Positions 1 to 11,556 of a DNA stretch of 64,000 nucleotides are shown here, one piece after another (positions within the stretch are counted from its first letter, which is position 1; each line of letters starts with the position of its first letter). The DNA lies in the NCBI GenBank assembly GCA_002256205.1, contig NKIW01000010.1, positions 52,599-116,598 on the forward strand, given 5' to 3'. A program made the translations under genes and the position numbers. The notes under the pieces are model-generated. The model had not been told where the DNA came from. It saw nothing but the letters and a program-made list of their open reading frames with translations, and searched no databases. Source of the stretch: Rhizobiales bacterium PAR1 (GTDB lineage Bacteria > Pseudomonadota > Alphaproteobacteria > Rhizobiales > Beijerinckiaceae).

Positions 1-2
1 AT

Positions 3-1481
3 TTTCGTCCCGCCCAGGCCACAAGCCTGATCGATGGCAAGGCGGCAGCCGGTACCATCAGTTCGGTGCTCTCCCCTATTGATGGAAAATCGGTTGGTCT
101 GGCAGAAAATGGCACGCCCGATCTTGCCACCAAAGCCATCGCAGCGGCGCAAAAGGGTTTTCGCCGCTGGGGCAATACGGCAGCAGGTATCCGCGCGGGC
201 GCGTTACGCCGCGCAGCTGACCTGATGGAAGAGGAGACCGGTCGTATTTTGGCACTGCTCCAGTCTGAAGCCGGCAAAACACTCGATGACGCATTGGCGG
301 AACTGCGCGAAGCGGTTGATTTCCTGCGCTACTACGCCGGCGACTCCGAGCGCCTCTTCACCAGCCACGTCGCGCTTCCCGGCCCGACGGGCGAGGAAAA
401 CCGGCTGATCTACCGCCCCCGCGGGGTTTTTGTCGCCATCGCGCCATGGAACTTCCCGCTGGCGATTTTCGTCGGCCAGATCGCGGCGGCGCTTGCGGCA
501 GGGAATTCGGTGGTGGCCAAACCCGCCGAGCAAACCCCGCTGATCGGCCATCTCGCGGTGACGCTGATGCAGAAAGCCGGTATTCCCGGTGATGCACTTA
601 ATCTCGTCCTAGGCGACGGGGCGATCGGTGCGGCGCTGGTTGGCGATCCACGGATCGCCGGCGTGGTCTTCACCGGTTCGACGGAAACCGCGCGCAAGAT
701 CAACCGCACGCTTGCTGCCAAGGATGGCCCCATCGTACCGCTCATCGCGGAAACCGGCGGCATCAATGCGATGATTGTCGATGCCACGGCCCTCCCCGAG
801 CAGGTCGCGGATGACGTGACGCTCTCAGCTTTCCGCTCGGCAGGTCAGCGCTGCTCGGCACTGAGGCTCCTCTGCGTGCAGGAAGATGTCGCGGAGAAAA
901 TGATCGAGATGATTGTCGGAGCGGCAAAGGAACTGCGTCTGGGTGATCCTCGGGAGGTCGCAACCCATATCGGCCCGGTCATCGACGCCGAAGCCAAGAC
1001 GCGGCTCGATGCACATATCGAAAAAATGAAAACCGAGGCCAAAACACGCCTCGCGGTCAAGGCGCCGGAAGGGCTCTATGTCGCACCGCATGTTTTTGAG
1101 CTTGGTCGCGTCGAGGATCTGAAGGAAGAGGTCTTCGGGCCGATCCTTCATGTCGTGCGTTACAAGGCGGGCGATCTCGCCAAGGTCATCACCGCCATTG
1201 AGGCCACGGGCTACGGCCTCACCCTCGGCATTCATTCGCGTATCGATGCGGAAATCGAACGCATCACCGGCGAACTCGCGACCGGCAACATCTACGTCAA
1301 CCGCAACATGATCGGCGCGGTCGTTGGCGTGCAGCCCTTCGGTGGTCATGGCCTTTCCGGCACTGGGCCGAAAGCAGGTGGACCGAATTACCTCTTTCGG
1401 TTTGCGACCGAGCAGGTGATTTCGGTCAATTCCGCCGCTGCGGGCGGAAATGCAAGCCTGATGGCGCTCGAAGAAGGCTGA
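3..1481 (+). CDS. putA: PutA C-terminal part: L-glutamate gamma-semialdehyde dehydrogenase domain (5' end cut by window)
   Basis: The frame is open to the left edge, so this is the 3' part of a longer gene. The domain oxidises glutamate semialdehyde (P5C) to glutamate with NAD+, the second step of proline breakdown. Visible aldehyde dehydrogenase landmarks are APWNFPLAIFVGQ, the general-base region ETGGINAMIVD and the nucleophile loop SAGQRCSALR, in the wording typical of bifunctional PutA rather than a stand-alone ALDH. The ending ISVNSAAAGGNASL is also PutA-like. A GTG at 66 is an internal codon and not the true start. The proline dehydrogenase half should lie just upstream of the window. 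Nothing here looks broken. Confidence 0.9.
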   Translation, partial: FRPAQATSLIDGKAAAGTISSVLSPIDGKSVGLAENGTPDLATKAIAAAQKGFRRWGNTAAGIRAGALRRAADLMEEETGRILALLQSEAGKTLDDALAELREAVDFLRYYAGDSERLFTSHVALPGPTGEENRLIYRPRGVFVAIAPWNFPLAIFVGQIAAALAAGNSVVAKPAEQTPLIGHLAVTLMQKAGIPGDALNLVLGDGAIGAALVGDPRIAGVVFTGSTETARKINRTLAAKDGPIVPLIAETGGINAMIVDATALPEQVADDVTLSAFRSAGQRCSALRLLCVQEDVAEKMIEMIVGAAKELRLGDPREVATHIGPVIDAEAKTRLDAHIEKMKTEAKTRLAVKAPEGLYVAPHVFELGRVEDLKEEVFGPILHVVRYKAGDLAKVITAIEATGYGLTLGIHSRIDAEIERITGELATGNIYVNRNMIGAVVGVQPFGGHGLSGTGPKAGGPNYLFRFATEQVISVNSAAAGGNASLMALEEG

Positions 1482-1541
1482 ACCCCGCTTTGCCTCCGTC
1501 GCGCCGCGCGCTATGTCTGGCGTGGGCGGCAGGAGAGTAAC

Positions 1542-2333
1542 GTGGCGTGGGCGCATTGGGCAGGAGCGGTAATGGTGGTCGGGCTCGCCCCGGCCGCCCT
1601 TGCACAAGCCCCGGTGCCGCCGCAGTCAGGCATTTCGCTCGGCGTCACGCTTGGCGGTGGCTGGAGTTCGAATCCGCTCGAAATCACGGGGAAACACAAG
1701 GGCGACGCGTATCTCGGCAGCGAGATCGTGGCCGGTTATCGTTGGGCACTGGCGGAGAAAACCGCATTCAGCATCAGCGTCACCGGTTTTTCAGAACTTT
1801 ACCGGCGCGAAGAGGCTGGCGGGATCAATCGCGCGATTGCGGCAGCAAGCCTTAGCCACACGTGGCAGGAAGCCACCTTCACGCTCGGGTTTGCCGGCCG
1901 CACGGCCATGAACCAGCGTCTGACGGCACATGACAGTGCGAGCAATGATGTTTCGATAGGGGTTTCCCGCCCGTTCAAACTCGCCGAAAACCTGACCCTG
2001 ACGCTGAATTCGACGCTGTCGCGCCGCTTCATGCAGGACGGCACAGAGGATCAATTCCGGGCGCGCTTCAATATCACGCTCGCGCGGAAATGGGAAAAAT
2101 GGACCTTCCGGGTCGGCGGCGGCTTCGGCTACACACTCGAAGACAAGACACCGATCCTTCCCCGCATCAACGATCGCAGCCTCTCGGCCAATATCGGGGC
2201 GACATACGAGTGGCAGAAGGATCGCGAGATTTCGGTGCGGCTGGCTTACACCCGAATGTATTCGAGTTACGCGCCGGATCGCTACGCGGCCTTCAGCTTT
2301 GCGCCACAGATCGCGGCCACCTTCCGATTCTGA
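1542..2333 (+). CDS. Small outer-membrane beta-barrel protein
   Basis: A 263-residue exported protein. The N-terminus has a hydrophobic signal ending in PAALA-QA, and the chain ends in Phe (ATFRF), as outer-membrane barrels do. In between are alternating hydrophobic/polar strands rich in Gly, Tyr and Trp (LGGGWSSNP, EIVAGYRWAL, VRLAYTRMYSSY). The GTG start at 1542 is chosen because AGGAG lies about six bases upstream and the signal peptide begins there. It follows putA by 60 bp. It points head-on at the atp operon and is separated from it by a hairpin terminator. No specific family was recognised; a porin-like or structural role is inference. Confidence 0.7.
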   Translation: MAWAHWAGAVMVVGLAPAALAQAPVPPQSGISLGVTLGGGWSSNPLEITGKHKGDAYLGSEIVAGYRWALAEKTAFSISVTGFSELYRREEAGGINRAIAAASLSHTWQEATFTLGFAGRTAMNQRLTAHDSASNDVSIGVSRPFKLAENLTLTLNSTLSRRFMQDGTEDQFRARFNITLARKWEKWTFRVGGGFGYTLEDKTPILPRINDRSLSANIGATYEWQKDREISVRLAYTRMYSSYAPDRYAAFSFAPQIAATFRF

Positions 2334-2337
2334 AACG

Positions 2338-2360
2338 AAAAAGGGCCGCTTGCGCGGCCC
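2338..2360 (-). terminator. Intrinsic terminator of the atp operon
   Basis: A 7-bp perfect GC stem (2343-2349 with 2354-2360, loop TTGC) is followed on the minus strand by a T run (plus-strand A run 2338-2342). It lies between two converging genes, 28 bp past the end of atpC. Confidence 0.85.
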
Positions 2361-2387
2361 TGATTTCATTGGATCGATGAACCCGCC

Positions 2388-2777
2388 TTAGTGGCGAGCA
2401 ACCGCCAGCATGGCGCGAAGGCCTTCAAGCACCGCTGTCGCACGGTTACGCGCGTCATCGGTCTTGGCATCGCGAAGGTCTTCCTCGGCGTCCTTGATCT
2501 GGCCCGAAACCTTCTCGACGTTGATATCCTCGACCGCGATCGCCTGTTCCGCAAGCAAGGTCAAACCCGCCGGAGAAACGTCGGCAAAGCCACCGCGCAC
2601 GAAGAGGCGCTTGCCGCCATCCACCGTCACCACGCCGGCGCGAAGCGCCGACATGAACGGGGCATGGTTGGCGAGAACCGAGATCTCGCCCTCGGAAGCC
2701 GGAACGACCACCTGGGTCGCTTCGCCCGAGAAGAGCACGCGCTCCGGCGAGACGAGTTCGAAGGGGAAGGTTGCCAT
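2388..2777 (-). CDS. atpC: ATP synthase F1 subunit epsilon
   Basis: A 129-residue epsilon subunit, the regulatory part of the F1 central stalk. The N-terminal beta-sandwich is clear (FELVSPERVLFSGEA, PASEGEISVLANHAPF), followed by a helical C-terminal part ending RAMLAVARH. The length is normal for alphaproteobacteria. It is the last gene of the F1 operon, 17 bp after atpD, and is followed by an intrinsic terminator. Confidence 0.97.
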   Translation of the reverse strand: MATFPFELVSPERVLFSGEATQVVVPASEGEISVLANHAPFMSALRAGVVTVDGGKRLFVRGGFADVSPAGLTLLAEQAIAVEDINVEKVSGQIKDAEEDLRDAKTDDARNRATAVLEGLRAMLAVARH

Positions 2778-2794
2778 GGTTCGTCTGCTTTCGA

Positions 2795-4249
<1,455 letters not shown>

Positions 4250-4258
4250 TCAGTAAGC

Positions 4259-5122
4259 TCAGAGCGCCTCGGCGCCCGAGATGATTTCAATGAGTTCCTT
4301 GGTGATCATCGCCTGACGCGAGCGGTTGTAGATCTGCGTCTGCTTCTTGATCATTTCACCGGCATTGCGGGTCGCGTTGTCCATCGCGCTCATCTGCGAG
4401 CCGTAGAACGACGCGGAATTCTCCAGCAAGGCCCGGAAAATCTGCACCGCGATGTTGCGCGGCAGGAGTTCGGAAAGGATGGCGCCCTCGTCCGGCTCAT
4501 ATTCGTAGGAGGCCTTCGCACCACCGGCCGGCACTTCCGCCGGGATCAGCGCCTGAGCCGTCGGGATCTGCGCGATGACCGAGCGGAAGCGTGAATAGAA
4601 CAGCGTTGCGACATCGAAATCACCGGCTTCGAACATCGAGATCACACGCTTGGCAATCATCTCGCCTTCGCCGTAACCGATATTCTTGATGCCGCGCAAC
4701 TCAATCAGATCGACGATATGCTTCTCATAATTGCGCTTGAGCTGCTCGAAACCCTTCTTGCCGACGCAGAGGATCTTCACCGTCTTGCCCGCGGCAAGGA
4801 GGCTGTTGATCTTCTCGCGCGCGAGACGCACGATCGAGGTGTTGAACGCGCCGCAAAGGCCGCGTTCGCCCGTGCAAACCACCAGAAGGTGGACCTGATC
4901 CTTGCCATTGCCGGCAAGCAGGGCAGGTGCTTCCGAGCCCGAAACGCCGCCCGCGATGTTGGCGAGAACCACTTCCATCTTGGTGGCATACGGGCGCGCG
5001 GCTTCAGCCGCGGACTGGGCACGGCGCAGCTTCGCCGCAGCCACCATCTGCATGGCCTTGGTGATCTTCTGCGTCGCCTTCACCGAGGCGATGCGATTGC
5101 GGAGGTCTTTTAGCGACGCCAT
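4259..5122 (-). CDS. atpG: ATP synthase F1 subunit gamma
   Basis: The 287-residue rotor shaft of F1. The N-terminus [20 protein letters not shown] and the C-terminal helix ([15 protein letters not shown]...[15 protein letters not shown]) are the two conserved coiled-coil arms that sit inside the alpha3-beta3 ring. The conserved [10 protein letters not shown] strand is present. It lies between atpA and atpD. Normal length. Confidence 0.98.
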   Translation of the reverse strand: MASLKDLRNRIASVKATQKITKAMQMVAAAKLRRAQSAAEAARPYATKMEVVLANIAGGVSGSEAPALLAGNGKDQVHLLVVCTGERGLCGAFNTSIVRLAREKINSLLAAGKTVKILCVGKKGFEQLKRNYEKHIVDLIELRGIKNIGYGEGEMIAKRVISMFEAGDFDVATLFYSRFRSVIAQIPTAQALIPAEVPAGGAKASYEYEPDEGAILSELLPRNIAVQIFRALLENSASFYGSQMSAMDNATRNAGEMIKKQTQIYNRSRQAMITKELIEIISGAEAL

Positions 5123-5192
5123 GAAAAGCGGTCCTGCTTATTCCGTAGGGAGCAGGGCCGCGCGGGAAGCGCGACCCGTCGAAGGCGATAAA

Positions 5193-6725
5193 TCAGGCGA
5201 AGTTCTTGGTGAACCCGGCGACGATGTCCTTCAGCTTCGCGGCGTTCGCGTCCGAAAGATCCTTTGTCGTGCCGATTTCGCCGAGAAGCTCGGCATGGCT
5301 CGAACGCAGCAGGCCGAGAAGACCATCCTCGTAAGCACGAACGCGACCGACCGGCAGCGCATCGAGGTAGCCGTTCACGCCGGCGTAGATCACGCAGCAC
5401 TGCTCTTCCATCTTCAGCGGCGCGAACTGCGGCTGCTTCAGGAGTTCGGTGAGGCGGGCGCCACGGTTGAGGAGGCGCTGGGTAACAGCGTCGAGATCCG
5501 AACCGAACTGCGCGAAGGCGGCCATTTCGCGGTACTGCGCGAGTTCGCCCTTGATCTTGCCGGCAACCTTCTTGGTCGCCTTGGTCTGCGCGGACGAGCC
5601 GACGCGCGACACCGAAAGACCAACGTTCACCGCCGGGCGGATACCCTGGAAGAAGAGATCGGTTTCAAGGAAGATCTGGCCGTCAGTGATCGAAATGACG
5701 TTTGTCGGGATATAGGCCGACACGTCATTCGCCTGCGTCTCGATGACCGGGAGCGCGGTAAGCGAACCCGAACCATTGTCCGCATTCAGCTTCGCCGCAC
5801 GCTCAAGGAGGCGGGAGTGGAGATAGAACACGTCGCCCGGATAAGCTTCGCGACCCGGCGGACGGCGCAGCAGCAGCGACATCTGACGATAGGCGACGGC
5901 CTGCTTGGACAGATCGTCATAGATGATGACGGCGTGCATGCCGTTATCACGGAAGAATTCGCCCATCGCGCAGCCCGAGAACGGCGCAAGGAACTGCATC
6001 GGCGCCGGATCCGAAGCGGTCGCGGCGATGATGATCGAGTATTCCAGCGCGCCGCGCTCTTCGAGCACCTTCACGAACTGGGCAACGGTCGAACGCTTCT
6101 GGCCGATCGCGACATAGACGCAGTAGAGCTTCTGGCTCTCAGGCGCGCCTTCAACATTCAGCGGCTTCTGGTTCAGGATCGTGTCGAGCGCGATCGCGGT
6201 CTTGCCGGTCTGGCGGTCACCGATGATCAACTCGCGCTGGCCGCGGCCGATCGGGATCAGCGCGTCAACGGCCTTGAGGCCTGTTGCCATCGGCTCGTTC
6301 ACCGACTTGCGGGGAATGATGCCCGGCGCCTTCACGTCCACGCGGGCGCGCTTGTCAGCCTTGATCGGACCCTTGCCGTCAATCGGGTTGCCGAGCGCGT
6401 CGACGACGCGGCCGAGCAGGCCCTTGCCGACCGGAACGTCCACGATGGCGCCGGTGCGCTTGACGGTCTGGCCTTCCTTGATTTCACGGTCAGAGCCGAA
6501 AATCACGACGCCGACGTTATCGGATTCGAGGTTGAGCGCCATACCGCGCACACCGTTCTCGAATTCGACCATTTCGCCAGCCTGGACCTTGTCGAGGCCG
6601 AAGACGCGCGCAATGCCGTCGCCGACCGACAGGACCTGGCCGACCTCAGCCACCTCGGCCGAAGCACCGAAGTTCTTGATCTGCTCCTTGAGGATCGCGG
6701 AGATCTCAGCGGCGCGAATGTCCAT
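5193..6725 (-). CDS. atpA: ATP synthase F1 subunit alpha
   Basis: The 510-residue non-catalytic nucleotide-binding subunit of F1. The Walker A loop is GDRQTGKT, followed by the usual IALDTILNQ helix. [18 protein letters not shown] and the [13 protein letters not shown] strand are conserved. The N-terminus [19 protein letters not shown] is typical of alphaproteobacteria. It lies 18 bp downstream of atpH and 70 bp upstream of atpG. Confidence 0.99.
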   Translation of the reverse strand: MDIRAAEISAILKEQIKNFGASAEVAEVGQVLSVGDGIARVFGLDKVQAGEMVEFENGVRGMALNLESDNVGVVIFGSDREIKEGQTVKRTGAIVDVPVGKGLLGRVVDALGNPIDGKGPIKADKRARVDVKAPGIIPRKSVNEPMATGLKAVDALIPIGRGQRELIIGDRQTGKTAIALDTILNQKPLNVEGAPESQKLYCVYVAIGQKRSTVAQFVKVLEERGALEYSIIIAATASDPAPMQFLAPFSGCAMGEFFRDNGMHAVIIYDDLSKQAVAYRQMSLLLRRPPGREAYPGDVFYLHSRLLERAAKLNADNGSGSLTALPVIETQANDVSAYIPTNVISITDGQIFLETDLFFQGIRPAVNVGLSVSRVGSSAQTKATKKVAGKIKGELAQYREMAAFAQFGSDLDAVTQRLLNRGARLTELLKQPQFAPLKMEEQCCVIYAGVNGYLDALPVGRVRAYEDGLLGLLRSSHAELLGEIGTTKDLSDANAAKLKDIVAGFTKNFA

Positions 6726-6743
6726 CAGGGTGAGCCTTTCGTA

Positions 6744-7301
6744 TTAGCCGTTGTTCATAGCGATTTTCATCGCGTTGAGCTTGGTCTTGAGGGATGCATC
6801 AATCATGCGGCTGCCCATCTTTACGACGAGGCCACCGATAATGGCGGGGTCGACCTTTTCGGTCAGGGCGATCTTCTTGCCAGCCTGGGACTCGAGAGCT
6901 TCCAGAACGGCAGAGCGATTCTTGTCGGTCATCGGAGCCGCCACCGTAACTTCGGCGGCAAGGATGCCCTGCTCCTCGGCAACCAGCGCGCGATAGCCTG
7001 CAATCATGCCGCGCACGGCAAACAGGCGACGCTTGGAAGCGACGAGCTTGAGGAAATTGGCAGCGACGCCTTCGATTTTCGCCTTGGCGAGAACAGCGCT
7101 CAGCGCACCCACCTGCTCCTCGGCCGTAAAGACCGGGTTGCGGACGAGGCGATCCAGCTCAGGGCTGCTATCGAGCATGGCCGAGAAGCTGTCGAGAGCC
7201 GCACTGACCGTGTCGAGCGACTTTGCTTCACGCGCGAGTTCGAACAGAGCGGCGGCATAGCGCCCCGCAATTCCGGAAACGATCGGGCTGGATGAGGCCA
7301 C
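6744..7301 (-). CDS. atpH: ATP synthase F1 subunit delta
   Basis: The peripheral-stalk subunit (OSCP homologue) linking F1 to Fo b subunits. Residues ASSSPIVSGIAGRYAAALFELA match the usual N-terminus of rhizobial delta subunits. For this reason the GTG at 7301 (185 residues) is preferred to a longer frame reaching 7394, whose extra 31 residues look random. The C-terminal GGLVVKMGSRMIDASLKTKL block is conserved. It is the first gene of atpHAGDC. The Fo genes are not in the window, as expected for this group. Confidence 0.93.
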   Translation of the reverse strand: MASSSPIVSGIAGRYAAALFELAREAKSLDTVSAALDSFSAMLDSSPELDRLVRNPVFTAEEQVGALSAVLAKAKIEGVAANFLKLVASKRRLFAVRGMIAGYRALVAEEQGILAAEVTVAAPMTDKNRSAVLEALESQAGKKIALTEKVDPAIIGGLVVKMGSRMIDASLKTKLNAMKIAMNNG

Positions 7302-7594
7302 GACAAACGTCTTTCGCTTTTCACACTCTGCCAGATGCCAGCGCAAGGGTCTCGCGCACGCCTTCTGGCGAAGTGCCCCGTCGAACGGGATCAATCATCG
7401 GATCAGCACCATTGCCCGAGCAGCAAGGCCGCTCCCGCAGTGGATGGCGGTCGCTAACAAATCTTCAACGGGTGCGCAACCCTTTTCGAAACGCTCAAAC
7501 CCCTACGAAGGGTGGGTTTCTTCGCAAGGTGGCCAAACACGCATTGCAATGCACAACCAAAGTCGTGCTTTCAGGCCTAAATAGGCGTCAGGAT
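7302..7594. other. Intergenic region upstream of atpH and downstream of priA
   Basis: About 290 bp without a convincing gene. It should hold the promoter of the atp operon and the 3' end of the priA transcript. A short hairpin can be drawn around 7498-7522 (CCCT/AGGG core inside AAAC/GTTT), but it has no T run, so it is not called a terminator. Confidence 0.5.
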
Positions 7595-9823
7595 TCAGAA
7601 AAAACTGAATGGGTCGACATCGACGTCAACACGCGCACCGCCCTTCGGCACACCGGCGTCCCGCAGCATCGTGCGGAGCAGACCTTGCAGGTTTAGGGTC
7701 CTTGCGGTCTTGACGATCAGTCGCACCCGATGCTTGCCACGCAGCAGTGCCATCGGTGGATCAGCGGGGCCGAGAAGAGCCGCCTCGCGCTCGCCGACGC
7801 CAAGATCCCGGATCGCACGATGCCCTGCCTGCGCGAGCAGCCGGGCATAGGCCTCCGCCGCCGGACGCTCACGGGCCGAAACGACAAGGCTCGCCAGACG
7901 CCCGAACGGGGGCAACCCTGCAGCCTGTCGCGCGGCGATTTCTTCGGCGTAGAAACGTTCGTGATCGCCGGAGAGTAGCGCAGCGATAACCGGGTGCTTG
8001 GGCTGATAAGTCTGGAGAACCCCCCGCCCCGGTCGCTCACCGCGCCCCGCGCGTCCCGTGACCTGCGCGAGAAGCTGGAAGGTTCGCTCCGCCGCGCGCG
8101 GATCGTTCGAAACCAGCCCGATATCGGCATCGATCACCGCCGCGAGCGTGAGATGCGGGAAATTATGACCCTTGGCGATCAGTTGCGTGCCGATGATGAT
8201 CGGAAATTCGTTGGCAGCAACAGCCGCCAGTTCCTGCCGCAAGCGCTCGGTACCGCCGGGAAAATCACTCGATAGCGTGATCCGGCGCACATCCGGAAAC
8301 GCCTCCGCGACTTCTTCGGCGATGCGCTCCACTCCCGGCCCGCAGGCGGTGAGGCTCTCCTCCGCCCCGCAGGCGGTACAGGTGGTCGGGCGCCGCTCGG
8401 TATGCCCGCAGTGATGGCAGACCAGCGCGCGGCGAAAGCGATGCTCGACCAGCCAGGCATCGCATTCCGGGCATTGCCAGCGATGGCCGCAGGTGCGGCA
8501 CAGCGTCAGTGGCGCGTAGCCGCGCCGGTTGAGAAAGAACAGGACCTGCTCGCCGCGCGCCAGCGTCGCCGAGGCCTCACGGATCAGACGGGGGGAGAGG
8601 AACTTACCGGGCTCCGGCGCATCCTGCGTCAGATCAATGGCGCGGATCTCCGGCATCGCACGCCCACCGACGCGATCCGGCAAGACGAGATGACGATAGC
8701 GCCCCTGGCTCACATTGACACGACTCTCGATCGAGGGCGTCGCGGAAGCGAGAATCACCGGGCAGTTCTCGATCTTCGCGCGCAAAACCGCCATGTCGCG
8801 GGCGTTGTAACGCACGGAATCGTCCTGCTTGAAGGCCGCCTCGTGCTCCTCGTCGACAATGATGAGTCCGAGTTCGCCAAACGGCAGATAGAGCGCCGAA
8901 CGCGCGCCGACCACCACGCGCGCCTCACCCTCGGCAATGGCGTGCCAGAGCCGGTCGCGCCGAGCACTGGCAATCCCGGAATGCCAGGCACCGGGCTGGC
9001 CATCGAAACGGGCTTCAAATCGCGCCAGAAATTCCGGCGTCAGGGCAATTTCCGGCAGCAGAATCAGGACCTGCCGCTTGGCTTCGAGCGCCGCCGCGAC
9101 AGCCTCGAAATAAACCTCCGTCTTGCCCGAACCGGTAACCCCTTCGAGCAAAACCGGCGCGAATCCGCCCTTGGTCACCGCTTCGCGGAGAGCGTCGGCA
9201 TTGCCCCGCTGAGCGTCGGACAGCTGCGGCGCGCGCCCTATCGGATCAAGCGCCTGCGCCCTGAGTTCCGGCGCCAGGGCGATGACATCGAACACCCCGT
9301 CATCGACCAGCGCATCGATCACGCCGGTCGAGCAAGCGGCGCGCTCGGCAAGATCGCGCTTGCGATGAATGAGCCCGCCTTGCGCCGCCTCGATGAGCCG
9401 CGCGCGGGCAGCGGTGAGGCGACCCGGTGCCTTGCCGGTGAGCCGCACGCCGAATTTCGGCGCCTCATGCGCTTCCGCCTCGGGATCGCGCATCGCCATT
9501 TTCGCGACAAGCCCGATCGGGGAGAGCGTGTAATCCGAGACGCGCTGGATGAACTGGCGCATCTCGGCCCGAAGCGGCGGCATCGCCATCCGCTCCTTCA
9601 CAGGCTTGAGATTGCCACCAGCGACCCCGCGCCGCGTCTCCCAGACGAGTCCGTAAATTTCGCGCGTCCCGATCGGCACCCGCACGCAATCGCCGGCAGC
9701 AACGCGCATGCCCGGCGGGATGGCATAGGAATAAGGCTGATCAATGCCGAGCGGCAGCGCGACCTCCGCGATATTGGGCGCAGAATCGGCAGGATCGGGA
9801 GGAAAGTCTTCGTGTTCGGCCAT
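7595..9823 (-). CDS. priA: Primosomal protein N' (replication-restart helicase PriA)
   Basis: A 742-residue DEAH-type superfamily 2 helicase that reloads the replisome at stalled forks. Walker A is GVTGSGKTEVYF and Walker B is IIVDEEHEAAFK. A zinc-binding region with paired cysteines follows (CRTCGHRWQCPEC, then CHHCGH and CTACG). The helicase motifs IGTQLIAKGHNFP and QVTGRAGRGERPG come next. The ATG at 9823 is used; a GTG one codon earlier is also open. Its neighbours atpH and xerC are in an order common in the Hyphomicrobiales. Confidence 0.97.
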   Translation of the reverse strand: MAEHEDFPPDPADSAPNIAEVALPLGIDQPYSYAIPPGMRVAAGDCVRVPIGTREIYGLVWETRRGVAGGNLKPVKERMAMPPLRAEMRQFIQRVSDYTLSPIGLVAKMAMRDPEAEAHEAPKFGVRLTGKAPGRLTAARARLIEAAQGGLIHRKRDLAERAACSTGVIDALVDDGVFDVIALAPELRAQALDPIGRAPQLSDAQRGNADALREAVTKGGFAPVLLEGVTGSGKTEVYFEAVAAALEAKRQVLILLPEIALTPEFLARFEARFDGQPGAWHSGIASARRDRLWHAIAEGEARVVVGARSALYLPFGELGLIIVDEEHEAAFKQDDSVRYNARDMAVLRAKIENCPVILASATPSIESRVNVSQGRYRHLVLPDRVGGRAMPEIRAIDLTQDAPEPGKFLSPRLIREASATLARGEQVLFFLNRRGYAPLTLCRTCGHRWQCPECDAWLVEHRFRRALVCHHCGHTERRPTTCTACGAEESLTACGPGVERIAEEVAEAFPDVRRITLSSDFPGGTERLRQELAAVAANEFPIIIGTQLIAKGHNFPHLTLAAVIDADIGLVSNDPRAAERTFQLLAQVTGRAGRGERPGRGVLQTYQPKHPVIAALLSGDHERFYAEEIAARQAAGLPPFGRLASLVVSARERPAAEAYARLLAQAGHRAIRDLGVGEREAALLGPADPPMALLRGKHRVRLIVKTARTLNLQGLLRTMLRDAGVPKGGARVDVDVDPFSFF

Positions 9824-9939
9824 CACCCGCCCGATATCACAGGATTCGTGAAGGACGACCAGCGTTTTAGGGACACCCCCGTTTTCACGAGCGCCAGCAA
9901 CTCCTTAACCCGATGGCGCGAAAATGCGATCTCAAGGCT

Positions 9940-9945
9940 AGGAGG
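9940..9945 (+). promoter_or_regulatory. Ribosome binding site deciding the xerC start
   Basis: AGGAGG nine bases before the ATG at 9955. It favours this start over an in-frame ATG at 9913. Confidence 0.75.
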
Positions 9946-9954
9946 ATCGTCACC

Positions 9955-10863
9955 ATGTCGCTTGAGGAATGCCGCATCGCCTGGCTGCGGGGCCTGACCC
10001 ATGAGCGGCTATACTCGCTCAAAACCGTCGAGGCCTATGGCCGCGATGTCGCGCAATTCGTCGCCTTTCTGGGCGAAGATGGCAAAACGCCGCAGGATTT
10101 CCTTTCCGTCAAACCCGCTGACCTCCGGATGTTTCTTGCCGAGCGCCGCGAAAAAGGTGTCGAGAGCCGCTCGCTCATGCGCCAGCTTGCCGGGCTGCGG
10201 TCCTTCGCCCGCTATCTTGAGCGCGAAGGCTTCGGCCATGCCTCGGCGTTCAAGGCGGTGAAGGGGCCGCGCGTCAAGAAGGGTCTGCCACGTCCGCTAA
10301 CCCCCGGCGACGCGCGCGCCACCAGCGCCATTGCCACCCGTGCCGGCGAGGCGCGCGACCCGTGGATCATCGCGCGCGACGCCGCCGTCTTCGCGCTCCT
10401 CTACGGCGCCGGCCTGCGTATTTCGGAAGCGCTCTCGCTCCGGCGCGGCGATGTGCCCCGCGAAGCCCATGAAACACTGGTGATTCTCGGCAAGGGCGGC
10501 AAGATGCGGCAGGTGCCGATGCTCGCGCCAATTCTCAAGGCGATTGAGGATTATCTCGCGCAATGCCCGTGGAAAATGCCGCTCGACGGTCCGCTTTTCG
10601 TCGGCGCCAAGGGTGGACCGCTCTCGCCGCGTATCATTCAGCTCGCCATGGAAGGCTTCAGGGGCTCTCTGGGCCTGTCGGAGACAGCGACGCCCCACGC
10701 CCTGCGCCATTCCTTCGCGACGCACCTGTTGGCACGCGGCGGCGATCTCAGGACCATTCAGGAGCTGCTCGGTCACGCCTCGCTCTCGACGACACAGGTC
10801 TATACCCAGGTCGACACCGCCCGCCTGATGGCCAGCTACAAGGCGGCACATCCGCGGGCCTGA
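9955..10863 (+). CDS. xerC: Tyrosine recombinase XerC
   Basis: A 302-residue tyrosine recombinase that resolves chromosome dimers at dif together with XerD. All catalytic residues are visible, numbered from the ATG at 9955: Arg155 (GLRISEAL), Lys183 (GKGGKMRQ), His248 and Arg251 (HALRHSFATH), His274 (LGHASLS) and Tyr283 (TTQVYTQ). The N-terminal SAM-like core-binding region covers about residues 1-100. The location next to priA in a housekeeping block supports XerC rather than a phage integrase. Confidence 0.92.
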   Translation: MSLEECRIAWLRGLTHERLYSLKTVEAYGRDVAQFVAFLGEDGKTPQDFLSVKPADLRMFLAERREKGVESRSLMRQLAGLRSFARYLEREGFGHASAFKAVKGPRVKKGLPRPLTPGDARATSAIATRAGEARDPWIIARDAAVFALLYGAGLRISEALSLRRGDVPREAHETLVILGKGGKMRQVPMLAPILKAIEDYLAQCPWKMPLDGPLFVGAKGGPLSPRIIQLAMEGFRGSLGLSETATPHALRHSFATHLLARGGDLRTIQELLGHASLSTTQVYTQVDTARLMASYKAAHPRA

Positions 10864-10935
10864 AGCGCGCACCTGTGCTTGAACTGACACGAAATCTCCC
10901 GATATTGCTGACAAGCACTGATTCGGGGGAAACAC

Positions 10936-11523
10936 ATGTCACACGGACACGGGCACGGCGCAGGCCACGACGATCACGGTTCGAACAGGAAGATCGGTCT
11001 TCTGATCGCCATCATGGCGCTGCTGCTGTCCTTCTCTGAAATGGGCAACAAGCTTTCCGAAAACGAATCCATCGCCAAGAACCTCGAATCCTCGAACCTT
11101 TGGGCGTTCTATCAGGCGAAAACCATCCGCCGCACCGTGATCCAGACCGCCTCGGAAGAGATGAAGGTGACCTCGACCGGCATCGCCGACCCCGCCGCAA
11201 AAGCCGTGCTCGAAGCCCAGATGAAAAAGTGGAACGACACAGCGGCCCGCTACGAGAGCGAACCGGAAACCGGTGAGGGCCGCAAGGAACTCGCCGCGCG
11301 CGCCAAGACCGCCGAAGACCGACGCGATATCACCAAGGCGCGGGCGCATATCTTCGAATTCGCCTCGGCGCTGCTGCAAATCGCCATCGTGTTGGCTTCA
11401 ACGGCCGTCATTACCGAGCTGATGCTGCTGGCGTTCAGCGCCATCGCCTTGAGCATCGGCGCGCTCGGCCTGATGGGCGTCGCGATCTGGGCGCCGATGG
11501 CACTGCATTTCGGCGGGCATTGA
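10936..11523 (+). CDS. DUF4337 family membrane protein
   Basis: 195 residues. The protein begins with a His/Gly-rich stretch (MSHGHGHGAGHDDHG), then a hydrophobic segment (IGLLIAIMALLLSFSEMGN), a charged helical middle, and two C-terminal hydrophobic segments (ILLQ...LASTAVITELMLLAF and ALGLMGVAIWAP). This layout and the SEMGNKLSENESIAKNLESS region match the DUF4337 family, whose function is unknown. It starts 72 bp after xerC and may be monocistronic. Confidence 0.85.
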   Translation: MSHGHGHGAGHDDHGSNRKIGLLIAIMALLLSFSEMGNKLSENESIAKNLESSNLWAFYQAKTIRRTVIQTASEEMKVTSTGIADPAAKAVLEAQMKKWNDTAARYESEPETGEGRKELAARAKTAEDRRDITKARAHIFEFASALLQIAIVLASTAVITELMLLAFSAIALSIGALGLMGVAIWAPMALHFGGH

Positions 11524-11556
11524 TACCCCCCTGAAACAGGTTCGACTGGCAGATAA

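Noticed and set aside
66..1481. Stand-alone aldehyde dehydrogenase starting at the GTG at 66
   Set aside because: The frame is open to the window edge and the motifs are those of PutA, so 66 is an internal codon.
4902..7295. Very long plus-strand open frame (797 codons) over atpG, atpA and atpH
   Set aside because: It is the complement of three certain F1-ATPase genes, and its composition (His/Arg/Asp/Glu-rich) is typical of antisense frames in GC-rich DNA.
7498..7522. Terminator after priA
   Set aside because: Only a short stem with a bulge and no T run in the right direction.
8402..9997. Plus-strand 531-codon frame opposite priA
   Set aside because: Antisense shadow of priA.
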